Shown here: in pieces, positions 50,835 to 62,700 of the stretch | Layout of the letters: every line of letters starts with the position of its first letter | How positions within the stretch are numbered: the first letter of the stretch is position 1 | NCBI GenBank assembly: GCA_026413225.1 | Contig: CM048560.1 | Span: forward strand, 14,030,001 to 14,094,000 | Length of the DNA stretch: 64,000 nt | Reading direction: 5' to 3' | Source: Otis tarda | Lineage: Eukaryota > Chordata > Aves > Otidiformes > Otididae | Notes under the pieces: generated by a model | The model's database searches: none | What the model was told of the DNA's origin: nothing | The model's input: only the letters and a program-made list of their open reading frames with translations | Made by a program: the position numbers and the translations under genes

Positions 50835-50955
50835 TAGACAGCTAAGGAAGAAGTAAAACAGATACAGATTAAGTGACCTGTTCCAGATCACAACACGCAA
50901 CTTTGACAGCATGGGAAGTAGATTCCCAGCCCAACCTACTAAATTTGGAGTCATC
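50835..50955 (-). mobile_element. MIR-like SINE fragment
   Basis: The plus strand reads gattaagtgacctgttccag, then atcacaac, then ggaagtagattcccagccca, then ctactaaatttggagtc. This follows the reverse complement of the MIR core segment by segment (ttaagtgacttgcccaaggt, then cacacagc, then gggattcgaacccag). The upstream part ggaagaagtaaaacagatac also fits. Confidence 0.6.
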
Positions 50956-53900
50956 AGAAGTGTAATCCTGATTTTTAGGAAAAGGTGAGGGATCTGGAAT
51001 TTACTTGAATTTTATTTTTATCCTTTTTGTGCTTCTCTACAGAAATAATTATAACTATTTACAGTGGCTGTTGTAAACCTCACTGAAATGGTTTTCAAAA
51101 AGTACTGTTTGCAATTATCATTTCAGTAATGTTTTTCTAAATGGAAAAAAATGAAAAAAGTGTGCATAGGAAGAAAGACATTTCAAAGATTTGCTGCTTT
51201 TCCTCCATTAGAGCACAAGTGCGAGTTGAAAAGGGGCATATGTTTTTCATAGGGTATAACCTCTGTATGTGGGCATGTTGGATACTAAAAAAAAAAAACC
51301 TGCTAGACTATTTTACAAGGAATAGATTTATTTGCATAGGAGAAGATGAGCAAAATAACCAAAACACCTGGAAAAACTATTTCAGGAAAAAAAAAATCAG
51401 AAATAAAACAAATGGGACACTCCTCTATAAATGTCTATAATTTTGCAAGGTGTTTGCAAATAAATACTTTGAGAGATGTTTCTTCTTGCAAATCAGACAG
51501 AAGCTGCTGATTCCCTCTGCTTCCCTGTGGCTGCTGCGTGTGCCCCAGGCTTTTTCCTCTAGTGCAGCTGTGCTCCACTGAAATAAATGGCACTTCCTGG
51601 GGACTACATCCTTAGTTACTGGTACAAGAGTCATCGTAATGTGCAATGAGATATTTCAGTAATGCTTTCAGATGACTGTTAAGGCACAAGACTGTGTAAT
51701 AAAATCACGTGGTTGCAGATAGAGCTACTGGTGACACAGCTACCTGCATCTTATTCCCTTCAAAGAGGAACTACTAGAAAAATTGTGGGGCAGCAAGGAA
51801 AAGCTTTAAACCCCTCAGATGCTCAGTGGTGTGGTCTCGCTGCTGTCTGTCTTGTCTTTGAGCTCCCTCCCAATTTTCTGGTTTGGTTTACAGTCTCCAA
51901 AGTACTGAGTTTTCACAACTCATTTCATTTATTGCCTCACATTACAGGGAATAATAATTCATGCCTAACAGTTTGGAATCTGGAAAAGCAAATTCAAAAT
52001 ATAGCTATGTCTTCAGGCAGCTCCCAGTTATTTCCCATATAAAGTAAATATCTTGCTTGGGAGAGCGGAAGATGTGCATGAACAGAAATGCTTTGCATTT
52101 TCTGTAAGAAGAGTCTCTTAATTAAGAATTTGTGGATTAAAACAAGGGTGAACCCAAATGGTGATTGCTGTCTCACCGAATTTCTATTTCTGTTCTGCAG
52201 AATAGAAATCAACAGGGTTAAGAAAAAAAGTTAAACAATGTTTAAGAATTGTAGCAAGGAGTTGCCTTCTCTTTCCTCATTTCCACCAGTAAATACTAAA
52301 AATGAATGACATTTAAGTTATTTCTAATGCAGCATGTATTGTTGGCTTCTCAGGACCTCATTTGGGATACGTGTGATTTATCTGCCAAGGGCTTTGCAAC
52401 TGTCGAGGCAGTTGATTTCAGAAGTGGTTAAGGATTCCTCACCTAAGCACTTGTGTGTCTCAAGTGGAATGCCAGTGTACCAAGGCATCAAGATTCCCAG
52501 TAAAGAGCAATGCAAGCCTCTTGGGGCAGGTAAATAGGGACTTAAAGTTCTGCTGGGTGCTTGGAAACTGAGCCCCACAACAGCTGACAGTATCTGGGCC
52601 TGGGCTTTTTTCTTTTGGTATTTTTGTGCTTTTTGTTTTGGTCACTAGCTTATTCTGCCCTTAAATACGAGTTGCTGCTTGTCGTATTTATTTTTTTTGT
52701 TTGTTTGAGGAGTTAAGCTTGTCATCCTGGGGCCATGAAGTTATATCTACAATATGAACAGGAAAATAGAGGAAAATAGTGGCACTTCAAACATCAGCAT
52801 ATATTTCAAGCAGACCCTGTATACTCATAAAATGTTAGAATTTAGGATCTTTCCAGTGACAGCCATGACTGCCTCATTTAATGCTGTGCTTCTGAAAGAT
52901 CCTTTCCCAGCCAATGATCTTCAACCATCTGTTCCTTAAAGAGAAAGGAGACACAGGTCTCGTTGAGTTATTCCCTCTCCAGCTGGAAACATTGCGTATT
53001 ATATTCTTTGTTGTATTTACTAGAGTATGTTGTGGTACCTGCTTGAATATACCAAGACCAGATATTTGTATTGCTTTGTATGGTTCATGACATTTGCCAA
53101 TGATGGATAATCAAATCTTTCTGAATTCTGTTATTTTTACAACAGAATTTCAGTCTTATCTTGCATTCTATACTATTTGTTTTGTCATCAGAACTGTTAA
53201 AATTCATAGTAAGTACTTTAACACTCTGTCTATTTGTTAGCCAGTTTTTTTGGGGGAACAATCATGGTTATCTCATAGATATTTCCAGCATTATTATTAT
53301 TATTTTTTTTACAACAAAGCCTTTGTCTCTACACTATTTGAGAAAATCAGTAATTGAAATCTGAACAGTATGCTGCTTTGATAGAAAGTATGTTGTGGTT
53401 TTGTTTTCTGCTTGGGGAGGAATCGGGTTTCAGCTCGAACGCTCATGTATTCTCCCTCTGTATTTTGTTTGTGGTATATTGTTCTACAAGCCTACAGGGT
53501 AGTGTTACCAGATAAAAATCTCCTGGATGCATCCTAAATATGTTTACATGTATATGCTCTGTAGATAGATACATTTGCCAGGTTAGAATATTTGTAATTT
53601 TAAGGATTTTGATTTCCTTATGGCTTGGATAGGATTTGGAATGTCAGAAAAGAAATGTCTGTGTTTCCCTGCAACTGATTCTCTGCAATAGTGTAAGGAA
53701 ATTATCCTCCTAAAGATGTCTGGTGAAAAATAGTTTCCTTTGGTTCTTTAGTAGCTTAAAGGCATCACTTAATTTCATTTGTTTCTTTATATATACATGT
53801 GCGAATATAGAGACTGAAGACTAACATGTTTGGGAAAGTTAAGAGCTGCTGGAAAGGGGACAGTGAACAGTTATTCAAATTCAGCATAATTGTGAATGGA

Positions 53901-55210
53901 AATCAATCTGCTGCTCTTAATATTGATAGCTGTACCTGATTTTCTTTTGGTTATTTGTGTAATTTAAAAAATATGTGATTTTTAAAATGAAGCTTTCTGT
54001 GAAGCTGTCAAAATCTTATAGTTCACGTTTCTGAAATAATCAAATTACACTTTCTTATACTTAACTAGAGAGACCAAAGTGCTTTTCACATGCAATATTG
54101 CACTTAACACAAAAAATAATGCTTATGTGACTATCGGTACAGGACCAAACTTTATCTGAGATCTGGGATGTTGCCATGGCAATTCCAATTGTTGGGAAAA
54201 AAAAATTCCCTTTTGTGCTTCATTCTGACATTATATTGCAAAATGATTATTATGAAGAAACATGCAACCCAGAAGGCGGGGAAAAAAAAATCTTTTTTTA
54301 AGATGTAAAACATACTTTCTATCCCGTTTACTTTTTGTGAAACATCGAGTGTGTGCCCAGATTGTTATGAGCTGTATTTTTGCAGATTCAGATACATTTC
54401 TCTTTCTCAAACTGCCGTAATAATACTGCATGCTATTTCTCCCAAATGTAATAATGAAGGTAATAAAGAACTCCGAGACATATATCCAATTTCCTATGCT
54501 AAATATCAATTTCTAGAATATGATACCGCTGACGTGGACCTCTCTGTTGCTTAACAATACTACCTATGTTAATTGAAGCATATCTAAAATACAAAACTTG
54601 CCTATGTTATTTTTGTATATATCAGCTATATACTCTATGTATAGTATAATCAGAATAGCTTATGATAGCCGATAAATCAGTCATTTCTGTTTCTGGTTAT
54701 AAAATTGTTTTTCTACCAATACATCTCACTGTGAGAAAATTGATACGGCTATTACGTATTCCTTGCTAAATCAATATACAACAAGCTGTAAATAAAAAAC
54801 CCCACACAATACTTCCAAAAGAGGAAAAAATGAAGGGGTAAAGTTAAAATGTTGTTTGTGCTGCAATTCATGCTGAAGTTTATTGTGCATTCTTTTGTGT
54901 AGGAAATGCATAAAATGCGGAACATTTCCAGAAGAGAACTAATTCTTGCAGTGCTGCATTGCTGCTTTATAAATAAATCATTGTCCATTCTCTATTGATC
55001 ACTGGAACAATCCAGTCGAAGAGTGCTGACTTAGTGCAGCCCTTCTCAGGAGTGCTGGATTGAGAGAAAAAGCCTGGTAAGTGGGACCTAGCAGCAGGGA
55101 ATAGGGAAAACCCCATACTGGTTAGAGATTAGGTTTGTTGCATAAAATCCAGCCCTTGATTTATTTCTTACCTCCAAAAAGGCTTGACAAAGAAGCTGAT
55201 TTCTACAAGA

Positions 55211-55237
55211 TTTTTTCTTTTCTTTTCTTTCTTTCTG
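55211..55237 (+). repeat. Short (TTTTC)n / (TTTC)n microsatellite
   Basis: Alternating tttttc, ttttc and tttc units give a pyrimidine tract of about 27 bases. No flanking element is recognised. Confidence 0.8.
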
Positions 55238-56673
55238 TAATGTCATTGAGCAGGGGAAATATTAAATATAAGACAACACTAGTTGTAATTACTGGATGCT
55301 GAAGATCTGTGTCTAATGTACTGTGAAATTTGTGTGGAACATACTCAAAAAGACCTTCTGAATTTAATCCAGTCTTTTAATGATCACAATTGTGATATTT
55401 ATTTGTCAAGAAATAAGGACTCAAGTCTTCCAGGAATACTTTTGCATTATAGACTCTTGGAAAACTTATTGCATTCCTGCAAATTGAGATGGAGTCTGAA
55501 TTTTATTTGGTTATCTCAAAGATCACAGCTTTCCAATCTGACAAGTTTGTGATGTCTGATTTGTCAAGATTGCTGGTATCAGGCCCCAAGGCTTTTCTGG
55601 GAAGAGGAGTAGCCGGTTACAGTGAGGAGATGAGAAATAACTATCTGGGTTTGCATGTCTGACCCTTACTATCAGTGTTGGATCTCGGAGGCATATACCT
55701 TATCGAACATGGCTTTCACCAAAGCCTGTGGCAGCTGTCCCTATCGTGACTGTATGCTCACGATGTCATTATCCAGAATTTCCAGCTAGTTCTAGAATAT
55801 AAAGTTCTTTTTCAGAAAATAAGATTTACTGGTAGATACAGGGCTCAGCTGATGACAGGTTATTCAGGGCCATGGTGATGCATTGCTTTTAGGGCATGTT
55901 GTCATCACATCAAGTTTTTTTTTCTGTTTCCCATCAATTACGAATACTTCCAGGATGCAGGTCTGTAAAATGTCATTACTTATTCCGCTGCGTGTTTTGT
56001 CTCTAGCATTGCAATCGGAGGCAGCACATGCTCGCCTTGCTCTCGCCCAGTGTGCAGTTAGCTGGCTGATAGGAAGCAAAGTATTAGCAAGCTTTCTTCA
56101 ACGCAGCAGAGGTGTACAGCGTTGAGCAGAAAAGCTTGATGCCAGGGACTGCAGACTTGAATGCAGGAATTGATCTGCACTGCTTCAGCTGTGTGGGGGG
56201 CGGCCAGGGGTCTCTGTTCCCCGTTTTTGTTGGGGAGGTGAGGCTGTGGAGCAGCTGGAGGCTGTGCGGCAGCATGGACCCGCCAGGATGGGCTCCCTGC
56301 TGAACGCACACAACCAAACTTCTCCCAACTTGAACTCTAGATCTGGACCCAAAAGGACTACGGGGAACAAATGCAGAGACAGAGAAAGAGACCGAGCCCG
56401 TGGTTGTTGCTGAAGTGGCAGAAAGCACCTGGCGCAACCCTGATTTCCCCGGCCGGGTAGCTGGTGGGCTTTCCCTTCCTTCTCCCAGAGCCCAGGCGTC
56501 GGCCCGTTCCTGCGTCGTGTGCCGAAGGGCCCGGCACGGCCACGCACATCACGCGCCACGCCGTGTTCTGTGGTGCGAGGTACGGCGGGGGGCCAGCCCC
56601 GCCAGCCCCGCCGCGCTGCTCCCGCGGCTTCCCGCCGCCTCCAGCCTCGCGCCGGGGGGAGCGCCAGCGCCCG

Positions 56674-56687
56674 CCGCTAGATGGCAC
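56674..56687 (+). promoter_or_regulatory. CTCF-like binding motif
   Basis: CCGCTAGATGGCAC matches the CTCF core CCASYAGRKGGCRS at 13 of 14 positions; only the third base differs (G for A). It lies inside the isolated CpG island. Occupancy cannot be judged from sequence. Confidence 0.5.
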
Positions 56688-56692
56688 TGTTG

Positions 56693-56699
56693 TATAAGG
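56693..56699 (+). promoter_or_regulatory. TATA-like box in the isolated CpG island
   Basis: tataagg lies immediately downstream of the CTCF-like motif and is followed by about 30 bases of pure GC. If used, transcription would start at about 56725 on the plus strand and read away from SNX7. Confidence 0.3.
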
Positions 56700-56759
56700 G
56701 CGCGCGCGGCGCGGGGCCGGGGCCGCGGCTGAGTGACTTGGAGAACGTGGATGTGTGTA

Positions 56760-59700
56760 ATTAGGAGTCATCAATGCCTTTCTTTTAAAATAAAATAAGT
56801 TTACCATAGCTAATTAGATATTTCTTATAAGATGGATTTCATTCTAATTGGGTAAAGCTATGCTGCTGGTTTAAAATACAGCAAAGGATGTATTTGTATT
56901 CACTTCCACAGTTTTCCTTGTTTTTTTAGTCCTTGCAATAAATGAATCTGATTACACCTTTTAAATCGATGTTCTCTCAAACTGGTATGACATAAATGAT
57001 TGTTCTGTCATTGTGATTTTACTGCCATTGTTTTCAGTGTGTGAGTTTTGTTAGTGATATCTTTCTTAATCTCATTCTGTCTTTCCCCGTCCTCCTGATT
57101 GTGATCTTGAATCTGCATGTTCTTTTCATCCAAACTGAAGTAATCTCTTTAAAGAGCCAACAACTGCCACCACGCACGACTCTAGCTTGACCGTGACACT
57201 GCTGGCTTTCCAGCAGTAGCGAGGTCAGTAATCGCCAGCTAATGAACAAGAGCTCCAAAATGTCCAGTGTGTGTCAGGGGGGAGTGGTTCTTTAAATGCT
57301 CATATTTCCTATAACTGAGTGTTGCCAGTAGAAAATCTACTTTTTGCAGGTGTCAGACTAAGTTCAGCCTAGATAAAATTCAAATTTGGTGCTTTTCCAT
57401 AGGGAAAATTAATGCCTTTAAGCCTCTCTGAATTCAGGAGGCACTGCCACACCCAGCATGGACAAGGCTCGTATCCCTTCCCAAAGAAATGTCGTTAATG
57501 CCTGAATGCCTTTCACCAAGTGAGTGTTGGATGTTCCCACCAAAACGCTGTGTCACCTGTCGATGTAAGGACTATGCTCAATTTACAGCTCTTTCAAATC
57601 TGTGAGAGTTTTGATACAGGTGGTCTTCCTCAGATTGGTTCTGGTGATGCCAGGCTGGGACACCCACTGCCTTCACCTCGTGAGCGCTGTGCTCGGTCCC
57701 TTCCCGCAGCTATCTGACACGGGAGCTCCTCGTAACTCTGTCTCCCAATTATGACTAGAACTTGTGTGTTAAATCTTGATGACATCTTTTAAATTAAATT
57801 AAATTCTCTTCTGTAAAATGCTACTCCTGCAACAAAATAATGGCAAAGTCATTTTAGAATAATTTTCAACACATGCTTTATAACTACATTGCACCTCAGA
57901 AATAGCTTGTCTAACTGTCCCGGTGGTGCATGGCTTTCTCTGCTGTCCCTATATCTCGTATACAACATCGTGGGCTATTATACAAAAGGCATATCTCTCT
58001 CTTATTTATTGAAGTGTTGGTGCGCTAAATGAAGGATCTCGGCAATGATTTGAGCTGGCTGAAAACCTGCTTGAAAATTGTATCTTTCAGCAAAAGGTTT
58101 TCAACAAGCTCTATTTTTGAAGCTAAAGTGCTTCAATTCCCAATGACCAAATTCATTAAAATATAAATTAGCCTAAAGAAACAGATGAATTACAATGGTA
58201 TATTTGCATATCATATATTTGGTGTGAATATAACAGTTTTTCCTAGCAGCTACTGCAATCTTCACAACCCCATAGCTGAGTAAATGACTGTGGGGCGAAT
58301 GAGGAAGCAAGGAGGGCAAGGATGAGAATTATTTGTACTGAATGGGAAAGAATACTGCAGAATTTTACAGTCTGAATTAAAACCTATGTTAAACCAGTTT
58401 CCTCAACTAAGACTTATTTTAGCTAATCAATTAGCATAGGAGGTATGTGCATGTCTTGGTATTCTAGGAATAGAAAGGGATTTAAGAAAATGTCATATTT
58501 TGGTTGTATTTTTAGAATAGCAGGTAATTAGTGATTATTGCAACACAGGTGAATGTGATCTAGAAACAGACCTGAAGAGCAGCAGGCTGGATGGAATTGG
58601 AATGGCTTATCTCAGGGGAGTTACATGATCCACCTGTGGTAAAGACCTTTGCCTCCGCAAAAGGCAGCTACAGAAATTTCTCATAAAGTTTGACCTGTTG
58701 TTCTGTAAGTAATATAGCAGAGACTCCAATACAGAGTATCATGTCAATTCCTTTTAATAAATGAAGCTGAACTGATACAGCGGCTTGTGTAGTTTCTCTG
58801 ATCTGTACCAATTCTCTGCTCCATGCCTTCATGTGTATTTCCGTGAATTGCTGATGCACTTGGCGAGTGAGTTTTCTGTGACTTCAAAGCCAAGCCTTTC
58901 ACTTTGCCTTGTATAAAACATGCCCAGAAGCTGGGTACTGAAGAAAATAAGTAGGGAGAAAAATATTGATTTTAGATGTTAGGATAATCTAAGAAAAATG
59001 GTTAAAAAAAAAATGTGTGTGTGTGGGGGAAAGCCTATCTCTTCTTCATTTTGGATATTTTAGGTTTCTCTTTTTGTTGTCTGTAGTTTCTGGAAAATTC
59101 TTCTGTAGAGAAGCAACTATCTCCCTATAAATGCAAACACTAACTGCAATTACTGCGTTTGTAACTTCTAGAAGGTACTGTGATATCAGAGCATATATTC
59201 ATAAGGGACGCTATTCTACATCACTTCAGCTTTCCAGGGGAAAGGATGAAGAACAGATTGGTCATTCTTCAAGAATGGTGGGCGTCAGGTTTATCAGTGG
59301 CTTTTCGAAAAGACTTGTGGTTGACACCACAGTGCACAAACCTGATTAGCTCTAACGTAATTATCTTCGTTAGCTTTTGTGATGTAACTCAATGCCTGTC
59401 ATTGTGCGTGGCTTTGATGAAGTAATGTTAGAAAGACAGTCAAAAGATCCAAATAGTCCCAGATTTATGCCCTTTTTAGAAGTGATTAAGACATTTTGAA
59501 TTCTATAGGTCAATAGACCTTTATACTTCCAAATCACCTTTGAAAATATGACCTTTGATACAGTCCTGTCTTTCCAAGCAGCTTCAGGGGACACCCCGGA
59601 GTTTTCAGATACATTTGGAGTAAAAAAAAAAAAAAAAGAGGAACTGCTGAGTTCAAATTCAAACTGAGAAAGAATAAATCACAAGATGTGTAGAAAAGAA

Positions 59701-62700
59701 AGTTCAAGGACTAAAGCTTTTCAATGTGATTTTACTGTGTTATCATATCCCACGGGTTCTTCAGTCACATGAGATCTTGAAGCATGTAAGTTATCTGACT
59801 AAGTGTGACTATTGCTACTCTTTAGGAAAATGTTTCAATAGCTCATTGACCTGCAACTGTTTAAATTCATTGTCTAAAATATCTCTCTTCTTTTTCCTGA
59901 TATTGTCAAAATTTTTGTAAGTGAAAGAATTTTTAGTTTTCAACTTTGTAGCATTTGAAACCAGCCTGAAATAGACCATTCTATGAGAGTTTTATAAACT
60001 TCATTTAAACTGAATGCAAGGAAATGGGGAAAAAAAAATATTGCAGTAGAATAATTTTTAAGGGATTGGAAGGAAGAGACACTATTATGTAAAGGAATGT
60101 TTAGTATCAAAGCATATAAATAGCTTTAGCTGACAGCAGAACAATAACTTCAAAAGATCACAAATTATTCTCAAATTTTAATATAAAAGGAAGCTAGATT
60201 TATTCCATTCTGAAGATAAGAAAGGATGGCTTAATTCTGTTCTTTAAGCATTTTCCAGACATGCTTAACTTTTGATTTCAGTGTTTTTAATCCTGATTTG
60301 CACTAATAAAAACTAGGTGCAAATGAGTGCTGATGAGTCTGTATTTAAGTTAAAGGAATAGTTAAAAATGTCTATGAATATTCATTTAAATCTAGAAACA
60401 AACTCCAAATTGATCATGTCTATGACTCTGTGAATTTGCTATCTATGAGCATAGAAGCATTTGAAATTATCTTTCATGAATATTTGCGAAAGCAAATTTT
60501 CAATTAGACTTTTCAGATACTTGCACAAAATAAATTTTTGGTGATATATTTAATTGAGAGATTTGGATTTCACATTGTGTTGTCTGGTGTTTGTGGTCTA
60601 TTCTATGGAACTGCTTACCTGAAGGACTTCAGGAAGGTTTTGGCTGGATGGAGCGCTTTGGAGAACCTTTGCCTTGTGAACTGCAGGTTTCATCAAGAAG
60701 CAGAAAAAAAATATGCAATATGTAAGAAAATAAGAAATTGTGCAGGTTTCAAACTTCTATTTGAGGATTTTTTTAAAATGTGTTGAACCTTGTTCTTCAG
60801 CATAAAGTGAATCCTGGAGGCCAATTTCTCCTCATTTCTGCTGTCAGGAGATTGTTACTGGCAAGTTCAGTGACTGTGTCCAAGCTGAATAATTTTAAGA
60901 AAGTGGCTGGTTTTTGGTTGTTTTGTTTTTTTTTTTTTTTTTTAAACCATTCAAGACTCAAGAATCGTGATAGTATGCAATGGCTGGTAGTTTAGGGTGA
61001 CTTAGAAAAAGTGGTGTATATGCAATGACTGTCATTGGAGCTCCAAAATGTGATGTGTGGTTTCAATTAGAAGCTAACTTCAAGTAGGAAGCCCCAACTG
61101 TCATAAGATGTTTGTATAAAAAAGTTCTTATGGTGTATCAAGTTTAAGCATAGTCTTGAGGGTGTGGTGACTTGCAGGAAGACCTGAAGCCTAAAAGAGT
61201 ATTCTTATAAGGATTGTGATAGAAATGGCAGTTCAGCAGATCTTCCATAGCAGGGGAAGAAACCCATCCCAGTGGGCGAGGTGGGAGGATGGGACGTTGT
61301 CGTGGTTTTGTTTAGTGAGGGGGGGCCTAAGGTGGTAGGCATGGTTGCGCTTGGCATGTTTACATTTGTATTCCCAGAACCAAGGAGAGGGAGAAAGGAT
61401 GCCTGCCCCCTCTGTGGACCCAACAGGATCAGTTCCGACTTGAGCTGCGATGCGCGGGGACGCTGGGAGGAAAAGCCGCTGGCAGCCCGCGAAGGTGCCC
61501 ACAGGACCCCCCAGGCTAGCCTGGAGGATGTGAGCTCATCCACCTTGAATGAGGGAAAGGTGCTGCTCAGGGTGAACAGCTTGGGCAAGGTTTGGACCTA
61601 TAATTGCCAGCCCACTGTGCTGCTGACCTTGTAGGGGCTAGGAGAGGTCCTTATTGATAACTGCAGTCTAGAAACACACTTATTAATTGTAGTTTAGTTT
61701 TTATTTTGCAACTTTATCCAATGTTTTGTGCCAAGAGTCTAACGACTTATTTTGCTGAACTAAATGTGTCCTGATTTCATCTTCTACCTTGTCAAGTGAA
61801 AGGCACATTCCCTGTGGCTGATTCAGGGCACTTTCTTACTTGAGGAGCGAAGAACTGAAGTACACGCTAGCGCACAGGTATTCCCTCGGAGCAGGGCAGT
61901 GGTTTCCCAGGTAGTTACTAGAGCCAGCTTGAGGGCAGGTAACAGGCAGTGCTGGGTCAGTCTCCATCGGCAGGCACAGCCACTGCCTCTAACAAGCAGC
62001 AGGCGAGCGGGAGATTGTTTATGATGCATAAGGTACCCTAAAAGGGTCGTACAGCTCAAAAGAAATCAGATCAAATTTCTGAAACAGACAACTGAATTAT
62101 TCAGCATGAACAGACTTCGCTTGCAAAGATGCTGAGTACCTTGAATCCCATGTTCAAATATTCTGCAAGCTAAAATACTATGTATTAGAAGAAATTTGTG
62201 AGTAATTTGAAGCTGGAGATTATTTAGGGAGTTTTCTAAGTGATTTGTAGGCAATTTATAAGCAAGAAAAGAAGAATGAATGCATCATTTTGTTACGTAT
62301 TACTTCCTCATCTTTAGTTTTGATACTGAGGGAATCCAGCCCCAGTGCCTAGAAGGCATACATGCCAGGGACTGGATTTCCTGTTTAAAAGCTACGCAAT
62401 GTGGTAACACAGTTGTACTGCATATTCAGTTTTGATATGTAACCTTTTAAATAAATTGGAATACTCCTTGTGCCTATACCGGCACACACTGAGAGATCAT
62501 AAACAATAATTTTGTAAAGGTCACTTCCTCACTGAGCACTTAGAGCTCGTGGCAAGAGCAGTATAGGGCCATTAAAGAACCTTTATACTTCTGCTTTTTG
62601 GCGGGTGTTAGTATTTCTGCAGCTTTGAAGCTCTGTTTAATGTAAAGGCTCTGTAGTCGTTCATGCCGTGGGTCTGTCTGTGCAGCCCTGTGCCGTGGGC

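Larger units (their letters stand above)
37100..56394. other. Intergenic region upstream of SNX7, proximal part
   Basis: This is about 19 kb with no recognisable coding exon. It holds the palindrome at 37.8 kb, the A/C-rich tract at 42.1 kb, a possible exon-like open frame at 46.74-47.04 kb and the MIR at 50.9 kb. An ORF of 188 codons (minus strand, 45616-46182) has no family resemblance and is treated as chance. Confidence 0.7.
56395..56745. promoter_or_regulatory. Isolated CpG island, gene unknown
   Basis: About 350 bases of dense CpG and high GC sit in AT-rich intergenic sequence, about 20 kb upstream of SNX7. A CTCF-like motif (56674-56687) and a TATA-like tataagg (56693-56699) lie near one end. 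Long ORFs overlap on both strands (up to 149 codons), but none resembles a known protein, and such ORFs are expected in GC-rich DNA. It may be the promoter of a non-coding RNA or an unrecognised gene. Confidence 0.6.

Noticed and set aside
56358-56807. ORF of 149 codons (minus) across the orphan CpG island
   Set aside because: Arg/Pro/Gly-rich GC-driven frame with overlapping frames on the other strand; no recognisable domain.
62300-62380. Possible MIR tail (cttcctcatctttag...cagtgcctag)
   Set aside because: Two short matches with wrong spacing; too weak to claim.
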